Below, piece after piece: positions 33,391-43,461 of a stretch of DNA of 64,000 nucleotides (position 1 is the stretch's first letter; every line of letters starts with the position of its first letter). The notes under the pieces are model-generated. The model was not told the origin of the DNA. It did not search any database and was given only the letters and a program-made list of their open reading frames with translations. The DNA comes from an uncultured Clostridia bacterium (GTDB lineage Bacteria > Bacillota > Clostridia > Christensenellales > Borkfalkiaceae), in the NCBI GenBank assembly GCA_934272745.1, contig CAKQSI010000006.1, positions 1 through 64,000 on the forward strand, in the 5' to 3' direction. Position numbers and translations under genes: made by a program.

Positions 33391-33636
33391 GTAAATTGCA
33401 GAGGAAACGCCTATTCCCCTTTGGGAGCGCCAAATAGAGTCCTTAGGGGCAAAATTTGACTTTTTTGGGGAGAAGGCAGAGTTTTTCTATGCGGGAACCG
33501 GACTTTATTTTCGGCAAAACCGGGCAAAAGAAAGGCAAAATTTACCAAATTACGCCGCAAAAAAGCGCGGCTTTGGTAAAATTTCCGCAGTTATAAAGCG
33601 AAAAACCGGCTACGCAGACAATTTTAAGGAGCAATT
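33391..33636 (+). other. Long structured leader of the rhamnosidase gene
   Basis: About 245 nt. It holds a hairpin formed by AAATTTACCAAA and TTTGGTAAAATTT (about 33539-33583) and a possible 35-codon upstream ORF (ATG 33489 to TAA 33596) with a poor ribosome site. I do not recognise a known riboswitch. It may be a regulatory leader or a non-coding RNA. Confidence 0.45.
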
Positions 33637-36600
33637 ATGTCGATTTACGACTTGAAAATCAATCGGAAAACGCAAAAAATCGGCGTCCCGGCGGGGCGCG
33701 CGGCATTTTCCTTTTTAGCGGACGAAAACGGCACGTTTACCGCGCGGCTGTTTCTGGAAGAAAGCGCAGACGGCGCTTTTGCGGGCGCGGTCAGCGGCGC
33801 TTCGGCGCAAAAAACGGGCGGCGATTTTGTAAGTAGCGACAGCGACAATGCAAGCGCCGCAGACCATGCGGTTTACGCTGCAAGCAATACGACAATCGCC
33901 GCAAATGCCGCGGGCGGCGCCCCGGACGATTCCGTCACTTTTATAAAGGTTGCCGAAACCGCCGTAAAGGCAAAAAACGCCGGCTGTTTTTATTTCGATA
34001 CCGACCTTATGCCCGGGCGGCGCTACGTTTACACGGTAGAGGGCAAAGCAGGCGCCCGCAATGCGGAACTTCGCACCGGCCCCCACAGCGAGGAGAGGTG
34101 CGCAAATATCTCCGTCAAAGAACTTCGCACCGGCACCCACAGCGCCGAACCTTGCGCAAACACCTCCGCCGCCGAACTTCGCGCGGAATTCCGCTTTGAA
34201 ACGGCGATCCTTATGGACGCGCCTTTTATCACGCCCAAGGACAAAAATATTTTCTCGCCCGTACTAAAACGCACGTTTTTTGTGGAACGGTTGCCGAAAA
34301 ACGCGCGCCTTGCCATCACCGGGCTGGGACTATTCCGCGCCTTTTTAAACGGAAACCGGGTGGGGCAGGATTATCTTACCCCCGGCTTCAACGACTACGA
34401 CGCCTATCTTCGTTACTATACTTACGACGTGACAGGTCTTTTGACCGAGGGCGAAAACACGCTTGCGGTTTTCCTCGGCGACGGGTGGTACAAAGGCAGA
34501 TTCGGCATCGATAAGCCGATCGAAGCCGGCGATAAAGTGTTCGGCGACAAATATCTGCTTTCCGCAAAATTATATACCTTCGACCCCGCTTTCCGCATTG
34601 CGGAAGGCGAAGAAGATTCTGCGCCCCTCTCCGCCCCGTTTTCCCTTTTGGAAACCGACGAAAAGTGGACGGCGGCGCCCGCGTTTTCCACGTTCAACAA
34701 CATTTACGACGGCGAAACCGACGATTTTTCGCGCGCACCGGGCAAGGAAATTTCCTGCGTTTTGTCCGACGAAGGGTATCGCCTCGTCCCTGCGTTCGGC
34801 GCGGAGATCCGCGAAATCATGACCTTAAAGCCTGTCCTTTATCTTTCCCCCAAAGGGGAACGCATTCTGGACTTCGGACAGAACGCCGCGGGCTTTGTCC
34901 GCGTAAAACTGCGCGCGCCCCGCGGCACGAAAGTCACGCTGACCCACGGCGAGGTGCTGCAAAACGGCTGTTTTTACAACGCAAATTACCGCACCGCCAA
35001 GGCGGAAGCGACCTATATTTCGGACGGAACCGAACGGGAAGTTGAACCGTTTTTCACCTATTTCGGCTTCCGCTACGTCAAAGTGGAGGGGATTGAAGAG
35101 GTCAATCCCGACGATTTCACCTTTGTCGTGCTTTCTTCCGCACTCGAAAAAACGTCCGACTGGCTTTCGGATAACGAAGAGATCGACCGACTGGTGAAAA
35201 ACGCGTATTTCGGGCAACTTTCCAACTTTCTGGACGTGCCGACCGACTGCCCGCAGAGGGACGAACGGCTGGGCTGGACGGCGGATGCGCAGGTGTTTTC
35301 GCGCACGGCGTGCTATCAGGAAGACTGCTTTGCGACGTACGACAAGTTCATGACCGACCTCAGAGCCGATCAGACGGCGTATTTCGGCGGCGATATCCCC
35401 ATGTATTCCCCCTCCTTAAAGCGAGAAGCGGGAAACGGCGGCGCCGTGTGGGCGGACGCGGCGACCATTCTGCCGCAGAACGTCTATCTGTTTTACGGCG
35501 ATAAAGAATTGCTGCAAAAAAATTATCCCATGATGAAAGATTACGCCGATCTTTTGATTTCCCGCGCGGAAAAACAGGGGCGCGGCGGATTGATCTTAAG
35601 CGGGTTTACGTTCGGCGACTGGCTGGCGCAGGACGGCGTTTGTCCGCAGGCGCTTGCCGGCGGAACGGACAACGGCTTTATCATGAGCGTTTATTGCTAT
35701 CATAGTCTGACTCTTGCCGCGGACGCCGCGAAGACCCTTGCGCGGTCCCGCGACGAGAAAAAATACCGCGCTTATGCGGAAAAAGTCCGGACGGCGATTC
35801 TCGGGGAATACTTCTCCTCTTCCGGCAGGCTGGCGCTGGACACGCAGACGGCGTACGTGCTTTCGCTGTACTTTGGGATTTACGTCGATCGCGCGCGCAT
35901 TGTCGAAGGTTTCCGCGCCCGGCTGGAAAAAGATTTTTACCGTATGAAGACGGGCTTCTGCGGCACGCCGCTGCTATTGCCCGCGCTGCTTTCTTCCGGC
36001 ATGGAAGAAGAAGCGTTCCGCATTCTCTTTTCCGAAGACTGTCCGGGCTGGCTGTATCAGATCCGCCTCGGCGCCACCACGGTGTGGGAACGCTGGAATT
36101 CCCTTCTTGCGGACGGGACGATCAGCGGCACCAACATGAATTCTCTCAACCACTATGCCTACGGTACGGTTGCGGAAGCGCTTTACGGTTACGTTGCGGG
36201 GCTTCGCCCGCAGGAGCCGGGCTGGAAAACCGCGCTTGTTCAGCCGCATTTTAACTACCGTCTGAAGAAAATCGACTTTTCGTACCGTTCGCCGGTCGGG
36301 ATCTACGCGGTTTCGTACCGCGTGGGGAAAGACGGCTGCGTGCGGGCGGAAATCACCGTTCCTGCCGGCGGCGAGGTCGTCTTGCGCCTGCCGGGCGCCA
36401 CGGAAGAGCGGCTGACCGCGGGCGTTTACGTCCGCCACACGCCGAAAAACGACGCGCTGGTACATCCGTTTTCGCTGAAAACGCCCAACCTCGACGTTAT
36501 AAAAAATTCCGAGGGACGGTGCGCCCTGCAGGAAATTCTGCCCCGCGCCTACGCTTTCGTCACGGGGGAAAACCCGGAATTCCTCATCAAAAACGGAGAA

Positions 36601-36684
36601 TTTTTGGGCTCGCTGCCCATGTTCGGCGCGACCAAAGCAGATTTAAAGCGGTACGAAAAGGCGCTTCGGCAGATTGAGCCGTAA
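33637..36684 (+). CDS. Family GH78 alpha-L-rhamnosidase
   Basis: A 1015-residue glycoside hydrolase that should remove terminal alpha-L-rhamnose from plant glycosides or polysaccharides. The N-terminal carbohydrate-binding beta domains include GLGLFRAFLNG and YLTPGFNDYDAYLRYYTYD. The catalytic barrel has DCPQRDERLGWTADAQ (about 533-548), a GDW in FTFGDWLAQDG, and TTVWERWNSL (about 814). No signal peptide is seen, so it is likely cytoplasmic, with a need for an importer not in this window. An N-terminal insertion (about 45-190) is low-complexity and includes an 18-residue repeat twice (ELRTGPHSEERCANISVK). The ATG at 33637 follows TAAGGAGCAATT. Confidence 0.93.
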   Translation: MSIYDLKINRKTQKIGVPAGRAAFSFLADENGTFTARLFLEESADGAFAGAVSGASAQKTGGDFVSSDSDNASAADHAVYAASNTTIAANAAGGAPDDSVTFIKVAETAVKAKNAGCFYFDTDLMPGRRYVYTVEGKAGARNAELRTGPHSEERCANISVKELRTGTHSAEPCANTSAAELRAEFRFETAILMDAPFITPKDKNIFSPVLKRTFFVERLPKNARLAITGLGLFRAFLNGNRVGQDYLTPGFNDYDAYLRYYTYDVTGLLTEGENTLAVFLGDGWYKGRFGIDKPIEAGDKVFGDKYLLSAKLYTFDPAFRIAEGEEDSAPLSAPFSLLETDEKWTAAPAFSTFNNIYDGETDDFSRAPGKEISCVLSDEGYRLVPAFGAEIREIMTLKPVLYLSPKGERILDFGQNAAGFVRVKLRAPRGTKVTLTHGEVLQNGCFYNANYRTAKAEATYISDGTEREVEPFFTYFGFRYVKVEGIEEVNPDDFTFVVLSSALEKTSDWLSDNEEIDRLVKNAYFGQLSNFLDVPTDCPQRDERLGWTADAQVFSRTACYQEDCFATYDKFMTDLRADQTAYFGGDIPMYSPSLKREAGNGGAVWADAATILPQNVYLFYGDKELLQKNYPMMKDYADLLISRAEKQGRGGLILSGFTFGDWLAQDGVCPQALAGGTDNGFIMSVYCYHSLTLAADAAKTLARSRDEKKYRAYAEKVRTAILGEYFSSSGRLALDTQTAYVLSLYFGIYVDRARIVEGFRARLEKDFYRMKTGFCGTPLLLPALLSSGMEEEAFRILFSEDCPGWLYQIRLGATTVWERWNSLLADGTISGTNMNSLNHYAYGTVAEALYGYVAGLRPQEPGWKTALVQPHFNYRLKKIDFSYRSPVGIYAVSYRVGKDGCVRAEITVPAGGEVVLRLPGATEERLTAGVYVRHTPKNDALVHPFSLKTPNLDVIKNSEGRCALQEILPRAYAFVTGENPEFLIKNGEFLGSLPMFGATKADLKRYEKALRQIEP

Positions 36685-36716
36685 CCGTTCAAAGTTTACG
36701 GGAACGGCAAAGCGGA

Positions 36717-36781
36717 TTTTTTGCACGCCGGGTGATACGAATTTTTTGCTCGACGGGTGATACGAATTTTTTGCGCGACAG
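36717..36781. repeat. 25-bp tandem repeat, about 2.6 units
   Basis: Units at 36717-36741 and 36742-36766 differ at two positions, with a partial third unit to 36781. They follow the rhamnosidase stop. Confidence 0.75.
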
Positions 36782-36928
36782 GCAGACGAAAAAGATTTCT
36801 GTCTTTTCGTAAATCGGACAATTTCCGAATTTAAATTTTTACAAGCCGGGCGATGAGAAAAACCCCGTAACTCAAAAACCTTTACAACGCCTATCCTTTC
36901 GCAGTTTTTGCGATTTTTTCTCCTTTCT

Positions 36929-36957
36929 GCGCCCGCCGAGTTCTATTCGGCGGGCGC
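36929..36957. terminator. GC-rich hairpin
   Basis: GCGCCCGCCGA pairs perfectly with TCGGCGGGCGC. No strong T-run is present on the plus strand; on the minus strand it is followed by AGAAAGG. It belongs to the GGCGCC-like hairpin group in this window. Confidence 0.55.
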
Positions 36958-37196
36958 GAAACATAGTTTGAAATGAGAAAGGAAACTTCTTCACTTTCGC
37001 CTTGCCCGGAAAAATCCCTTGTCGAGAAACGCTCCTCCGCTTGCTATACGGTGTTCTGCTTATCCGGTCGGCTTGCCAGTGATAAAGCGGCGTTCGAATT
37101 GCCCGCTTCATGGCAGCCTGCGTAAAAAGCGGCGGGCAGGGGCGAAAAGAAAGTTTCCGCATCGCAAATTCAATTAAAAAATCGGAGGATACGGTT

Positions 37197-38471
37197 TTGG
37201 ACGAACAACTGCAATATGCCGATCTTTTGGAGATTCCGGTAAACACCTGTACGGTAACGACGAAAAAACCCAAAAAGCGCCGCATGAAAATTTCTCCCGA
37301 CCGCTTAAAAGCGCGCGCGGTGGAAAAGAGCAATCTTGCGGCGGATCCCGACCGGCTTGCCGCAAATGCGGAGGCTGCCGCCGGACTACCCTGCGAAGCG
37401 CCGCCCGCATACCCTGCGGAAGAAAACAGCGCCGAAACGTCCCGAATTTCGGGGGACGTACCTGCATTTTCGGGAACAACGGCGGAATATACCCCTCGCC
37501 GAAACACGGCGTCTTCAGGGGTTGCAGACCGCGCCGCCCCTTGCAAAAACGCGGAAAATTCCGCCCCCTGTCAAACCGCCGGAAGCGCTTTCCCTTGCGC
37601 CGGCTGCGTTTACGCGGCTGAAAGAGACAAGGCAAACGCTGCCTCTACGGAAGAAAAGAAAGCGGCTTCCGGGGAAAACGCGGCAAATGCCGGTGCGGCT
37701 GAAAGCGGAATTCCCCCGGCGCAAGCCGCAGAAACCTGCCCGCCCGAACTGCCGCAAAGCGTGCTTGCCCGCCCTATGCAGGCGGAAGAACAGGCAAACG
37801 ACGCCATGTCTGCGGGTGCGGATTCCGACGAAGATTCCGCTTCCGAAACCGAGGAAAGCGGCGTGTCCCTTTCGGACGTGATGGACGAACTGCCGCCGGC
37901 GTCCCCTTATCCGGGAGAAGAGACTCCCCGCGCCGAAAAGCGCAGAAAAATCCGCGCGGAACGCTACCCCGGCGGACGCAAAACGGGCAGAAAAATCGCG
38001 ATGATTTCGGCTTGCGTGCTGACCGCGATTGTTTCGGCATTTTTCCTTTTCAATACCTTTTATTTAAAACTCGACCTTTGGGGCGCCGTTACGGGCGCGC
38101 ACGCCAAAGCGCCGGACGACCGGTTGCACGACGCGTTTTCGCTGGTTCTTCCCGCGAAAAGTCAGCCCGAATGCAAGGACGGCGTGTTGGTCATTGCCGA
38201 AAAAGGCGGCGTTTACGCGCCGGCGGACGGGGTGATTTCCAAAGTTACGGCGGCAGAAGACGGCACTTACACGGTGGAAATTTCGCACAGCGACCGTTTT
38301 AAAACGGTCATTACCGGGGCGAGCATGGCGTTTAACGCGGTGGGCGATACCGTTTACCGGCAGCAACCCGTGGCGTACTGCGGCGGCGAAATTCAGACGA
38401 CGGTCGCCTTTTTCGAGAACGGCGCGCTTTTGACCGGGCTGAAAATTGAAAACGGCGTCCCGGCGTTCTGA
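37197..38471 (+). CDS. SpoIVFA-like M23-domain membrane protein
   Basis: A 424-residue protein with a TTG start at 37197, chosen because CGGAGG precedes it with 8-nt spacing. A cytoplasmic N-terminal part (1-40, basic) is followed by about 200 residues of Ala/Glu/Pro low complexity, a membrane helix (IAMISACVLTAIVSAFFLF, about 265-285), and a LytM/M23-like domain (GVYAPADGVISKV, then YTVEISHSDRFKTVITG and a PVAYCGG). The metal ligands are not all kept, as in SpoIVFA. It lies directly before an SpoIVFB-type M50 protease, so it probably holds that protease in the outer forespore membrane and controls its processing of pro-sigma-K. Confidence 0.78.
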   Translation: MDEQLQYADLLEIPVNTCTVTTKKPKKRRMKISPDRLKARAVEKSNLAADPDRLAANAEAAAGLPCEAPPAYPAEENSAETSRISGDVPAFSGTTAEYTPRRNTASSGVADRAAPCKNAENSAPCQTAGSAFPCAGCVYAAERDKANAASTEEKKAASGENAANAGAAESGIPPAQAAETCPPELPQSVLARPMQAEEQANDAMSAGADSDEDSASETEESGVSLSDVMDELPPASPYPGEETPRAEKRRKIRAERYPGGRKTGRKIAMISACVLTAIVSAFFLFNTFYLKLDLWGAVTGAHAKAPDDRLHDAFSLVLPAKSQPECKDGVLVIAEKGGVYAPADGVISKVTAAEDGTYTVEISHSDRFKTVITGASMAFNAVGDTVYRQQPVAYCGGEIQTTVAFFENGALLTGLKIENGVPAF

Positions 38472-38472
38472 C

Positions 38473-39567
38473 GTGAAGAAAGCGGCAAGAGGTTCCGAAA
38501 CCGATACCCGACGAGATTTTGCAAATATAGGAAAAGCCGATTCCCGGCGAGATTCCGCGCGCCGCAACGAAAGCGGGGCTTTCCAAACCGCCGCAGGCGG
38601 CAAGAAAGAAGGCAATTCGGGGCGGCGCAAGATCCGGTTTTCGGTGCATCCGCTGACCGTAATTCTTGCCGCGCTGTCGTTTTGTATGAAGAAGGGGTGG
38701 TTTTTCCTCGCCCTTCTTTTTTCCGCCGTTTTACACGAGGGCGGGCATGCGCTGGTTGCGGAACGGCGAGGCTACGAACTTTCGTCGCTGCGGCTTTTGC
38801 CGTACGGGGCGGAGATCGATTTCGGCGGCGAAGAAATGAGCGGCAGGGACGAACTGTGGGTTGCGCTTGCGGGACCTTTGACCAGCCTGCTGCTTGCCTC
38901 TCTTACGCTGGCGCTTTTTTGGCTGTTTCCCGATCTGTACCCCTATACCGAAACGGCGTTTGCGGTCAATTTTTCGCTGTTTCTTTGCAATCTTTTGCCT
39001 GTATATCCGTTGGACGGCGGGCGGATTTTGCACGCCCTTTTAAGAAAGAAAAGCGCGAAAAGTGCAAGACGTATCACCGAAATCGTGAGTTTTTCGGTCG
39101 CCTTCGCCTTCTGCATGGCGCTTGTTTTGGTAAGGCCCCGCAACTTTTCCGCCTACCTTTTTTTCTTTTCCATTCTTTGTTCGCTGCTTTTCCAAAGCGG
39201 AGAAGGGTACCGCAGAATCTGCTACTCTTTCCGGCAAAAAAGGTTGCATCGGGGCGCGCCGCTGACCCTGCTCGCCTTTTCGGAGGAAGCGCCGCTTTCC
39301 GCCGCCGTCAAAAAAATGCGCCCTGCGGAGTGCTATCTTCTGGTGATTTTTCGTGCGGGAAGCCCGGCGTATACCCTGTCCGAAGCCGCCTTTTATTCCC
39401 TTGCCGAACGCTTGCCGCTGGCTACGACTTTCGCGAAAGCGGAAGCCTTTCTGCAGCAAAGCGCTTGCATTTTTGCACCGGAACCGGCTTTTATCAACGC
39501 GCCGGAAAAACGACTCGGGCAAAACCCCGTCCCCGACGTGCGGGCGTCCGACACGGATATTGCGTAA
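38473..39567 (+). CDS. SpoIVFB-like M50 intramembrane metalloprotease
   Basis: A site-2 protease (about 364 residues from GTG at 38473). The zinc motif HEGGH is at about 88-92 in a membrane helix, and the second motif is YPLDGGRILHALL. Several membrane helices fill residues 60-250, and a C-terminal part of about 110 residues follows, where SpoIVFB has a CBS domain. It should cut pro-sigma-K in the mother cell. It begins within or just after the stop of the SpoIVFA-like gene; the exact start is uncertain (GTG 38473 lacks a clear ribosome site, and TTG 38446 is another option). Confidence 0.82.
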   Translation: MKKAARGSETDTRRDFANIGKADSRRDSARRNESGAFQTAAGGKKEGNSGRRKIRFSVHPLTVILAALSFCMKKGWFFLALLFSAVLHEGGHALVAERRGYELSSLRLLPYGAEIDFGGEEMSGRDELWVALAGPLTSLLLASLTLALFWLFPDLYPYTETAFAVNFSLFLCNLLPVYPLDGGRILHALLRKKSAKSARRITEIVSFSVAFAFCMALVLVRPRNFSAYLFFFSILCSLLFQSGEGYRRICYSFRQKRLHRGAPLTLLAFSEEAPLSAAVKKMRPAECYLLVIFRAGSPAYTLSEAAFYSLAERLPLATTFAKAEAFLQQSACIFAPEPAFINAPEKRLGQNPVPDVRASDTDIA

Positions 39568-39715
39568 ATTGCCCGGGCGAAAACCGCCGAAAAATTTTAA
39601 GGAAACCGGCAAAATCCAGCAGATTTTATTTTGCTTCCAGGGATCGTTTTTACTTTGTAAACGGACTATTGTTGCCATGCAAACCGGCTATTTTTTGCCT
39701 TATATGTGGAGCCGC
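39568..39715. other. Intergenic stretch, nothing identified
   Basis: The spacer runs from the M50 protease gene to the terminator; no ORF or RNA is seen. Confidence 0.4.
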
Positions 39716-39753
39716 AAAAGGCGCGCCCGCGTTATCACGCGGGCGCGCCTTTT
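39716..39753. terminator. Bidirectional terminator (GGCGCC-like)
   Basis: AAAAGGCGCGCCCGCG pairs perfectly with CGCGGGCGCGCCTTTT across a 6-nt loop. T-runs on both sides fit the convergent genes on either side. Confidence 0.8.
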
Positions 39754-39923
39754 CGTTTTATAATCATATTATCGGTTTCGTGTTTCCCGAAGTGTGTCAT
39801 CGGGCTCCGGCAACCGCAACGAAGCGGCAGCGATTCCGGGAGCCTTTGCGGCAAGCCACGGTAACACCCGAAAAGGTTTCAGACAATGCCCTTCTTGCCG
39901 GGTTTTTGCCGGCAAAACGAAAT

Positions 39924-40985
39924 TCAGTCCGCGATATCTTCCGCAGCGGTTTCTTCTTTTGCCGAAGAAGAGGGGATATTGCTTTCCGCGAGGGGAAGTT
40001 CCGCCTCACAATTTACTTTTTCCGCAGCTGTTTTACCCGAAGCGGAAATCTCGGATTCGCCCTTAACAATTTCGCCGGCTTCTACCGTCCCTCCGCCGTA
40101 AAGGGGTAACGTTACGGAGCGGTTTTCGGCGGCGTCCGCCAGTGCGTTTCCGGCGACGGGACGGGCTTGATCCGCGGCAGAATCCGCCAGTGCGTTCCCG
40201 GCAGCGTCCGGCAACTCGTTATTAACAAATCCGTTCCCGTTTTCGGGGGACGTATGCCCGTTTTCGGCGCTTATCGTGAGCGCCGCGCCTTCCGGAACGC
40301 CCTTTTCTTCCCCGAGGGAAGCGGCGCTTTTTTGCGCTTTTTTCGCCTTTACGGCGGACGCGATCCGCTTGCCGTAAACGCAGCCGCCCACGACGAGCGA
40401 CACGGGCACGGCGACGAACAGATCCAAGATGGAATGCTGCTTTATCAGCACGGTGGAAGCGCAGATCAGAACCGACAATACGGCGATGATCGCCCGGCTC
40501 CACCACGGATATTCCTTGCTGTCAAACGAAGCGTAAATGCAGGACAGACACCCCAGAACGTGCATGCTGGGCAATACGTTGGTGTTTGTGTCCGAAGCGT
40601 AAATGTTGCCGATCAGCCAGGTAAAGAAATTCTTTTTTTCAAAGGTTTCGGGGCGCAGATCCTGCCCGTTGGGAAACAGCAGGCTGAAAAGCAGCGTTCC
40701 CATAAAGGTGATCCACATCATGGTCATATAGCGGCAGAACACGCCTTTTTCTTTTTTAATCAGCGCGAAAACGCCCGTAAACACCAAAAGCGGATACCAC
40801 AGCGCGTAAAAAATGACGAACCAGTCCACGAACGGGATTTTATCGTCCATCGGCAGATAGGAAACCCAGTACCCTTCCGTCGGTACCACCCTTTCCACGA
40901 TAAAAAAACTGATCAGGTAGACCGGCAGAAAAAGAACGTGGTAATATTCCTTATGTACTTTTAAAAAATCTTTCAATTTTTGCAT
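39924..40985 (-). CDS. PAP2-family membrane phosphatase/phosphotransferase
   Basis: A 353-residue membrane protein. Phosphatase motifs are LPSMHVLG (about 138-145) and KQHSILDLF (182-190); about six membrane helices span residues 15-215. It resembles the inositolphosphotransferase (Aur1/Ipt1-like) branch of PAP2 proteins, which act on lipid or prenyl phosphates. The last 140 residues are an Ala/Glu/Asn-rich tail with a NALAD repeat. The ATG at 40985 follows GAGAGACGTT. Confidence 0.82.
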   Translation of the reverse strand: MQKLKDFLKVHKEYYHVLFLPVYLISFFIVERVVPTEGYWVSYLPMDDKIPFVDWFVIFYALWYPLLVFTGVFALIKKEKGVFCRYMTMMWITFMGTLLFSLLFPNGQDLRPETFEKKNFFTWLIGNIYASDTNTNVLPSMHVLGCLSCIYASFDSKEYPWWSRAIIAVLSVLICASTVLIKQHSILDLFVAVPVSLVVGGCVYGKRIASAVKAKKAQKSAASLGEEKGVPEGAALTISAENGHTSPENGNGFVNNELPDAAGNALADSAADQARPVAGNALADAAENRSVTLPLYGGGTVEAGEIVKGESEISASGKTAAEKVNCEAELPLAESNIPSSSAKEETAAEDIAD

Positions 40986-41284
40986 AACGTCTCTCGGGTC
41001 GGGATTCTTCCGTGGGAATTTACCCCGCGCGCGGGAACTTTCCGAAAGGCTTTTCGCCCGTTTTGGGGGAACCCCGCGTCTTTTCTATTATACAATAATC
41101 TGCAGCGTTTTGTCAACCGAAGGCAAAAGATAACGCAATGGGAAGTCCTGCAATTCCGCCCGATTTACGGAAAACGGGGAAAATCCTGCCGCAAACGGAG
41201 AAAAAACACGCCGGGTCTTCGGCGACCGGTTCCGGCTAATTATACGATTTTTTGCAAAAAACCGCAAAAATCGGTTGCAGGCGT

Positions 41285-41314
41285 TTGTTTTTCCGTCCCC
41301 GGTTGTGATATAAT
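41285..41314 (+). promoter_or_regulatory. Promoter of the RNase G gene
   Basis: TTGTTT (41285-41290) and TATAAT (41309-41314) are spaced 18 bp, with the start codon 34 nt after the -10 box. Confidence 0.6.
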
Positions 41315-41347
41315 AACGGAAACACAATTCAAAAGCCGTAGAATCGT

Positions 41348-42841
<1,494 letters not shown>

Positions 42842-43019
42842 CACCTTTCAGGTGGTCTGTGATAAGTTTTCGTTTCTATCTGACTTAAGTGCTTCACCTT
42901 GCACCTTTCAGGTGGTCTGTGATAAGTTTTCGTTTCTATCTGGCTTAAGTACTTCACCTTACACCTTTCAGGTGTCTTTGATAAGTTTTCGTTTCTATCT
43001 GACTTAAGTGCTTCACCTC
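42842..43019. repeat. Tandem hairpin repeats, cluster B (TTC-loop family)
   Basis: Three units of 60, 60 and about 59 bp. Each has a CACCT-TTC-AGGTG hairpin followed by TGATAAGTTTTCGTTTC, TATCTGACTT and then AAGTGCTTCACCT. The tail matches clusters A (6409) and C (57879), but the hairpin stem is CACCT/AGGTG rather than CACAC/GTGTG, with the TTC loop kept. The array starts at the stop codon of the RNase G gene. Confidence 0.85.
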
Positions 43020-43461
43020 CGGCTGAAATACTTCCCGCCTTATCCCGCTCCGGCGCCACCTTGCTGCCCGGCTCCGATATCTCTACACCGCGCGGGAATT
43101 ACCGGAATTTTCCCTTTTAACCTTGCTTTCATTCTGGTTTTTTATACTCTGGGTACCCTCGTCCCGATTTTGATTTTTCTTTGCAATTCGCTGGAAAAAG
43201 GGCAGGGTTTGTGGTATACTGTAAATATATTAAAGAATAACGACGCGCGGGCGTTTGCCGCGGTTTCGGAAAGAGATATCTTTCGTTTCCGGTTTCGGGA
43301 GAATTTTTTTCGCTTCCGGTTTCGGAATGAGAAAATTCTCTCTTCCGGTTCGGAAAGAGAAATTTCCCTCTTCCGGCGCCCGGTCACGTTCCGGCACCCC
43401 GGCGATAAAAGGCTCGGAAAAAGCAACGCCGCGCGTTCGACGATAAACAGGAGGTTTTCCC
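43020..43461. other. Intergenic region before ftsH
   Basis: About 440 bp. A TATACT at about 43216 is a possible -10 box with a weak -35 region. The 3' part carries the repeats at 43262-43376. No gene is seen. Confidence 0.45.
43262..43376. repeat. Imperfect tandem hairpin repeats before ftsH
   Basis: Three to four imperfect units of about 30-36 bp. Each contains TTCCGGTTTCGGAA or a close variant (a short TTCCG/CGGAA hairpin) followed by an A-rich GAGAAA segment. They fall in the probable ftsH leader. Confidence 0.65.

Larger units (their letters stand above)
36685..37196. other. Intergenic stretch with short tandem repeats
   Basis: No gene is seen in about 510 bp. A 25-bp unit (TTTTTTGC, then CGGGTGATACGAA) is repeated at 36717-36741 and 36742-36766 with a partial third copy. 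A GCGCCCGCCGA hairpin lies at 36929-36957. The 3' part leads to the TTG start of the next gene. Confidence 0.5.

Noticed and set aside
33391..33636. 6S RNA or RNase P RNA in the rhamnosidase leader
   Set aside because: A GAGGAAA resembles part of RNase P RNA but the other conserved motifs are absent, and no long closed 6S-type helix is seen.
38682..40109. A 475-codon plus-strand frame overlapping the M50 protease gene
   Set aside because: It is out of frame with the HEGGH protease and extends over a terminator; no ribosome site or domain.
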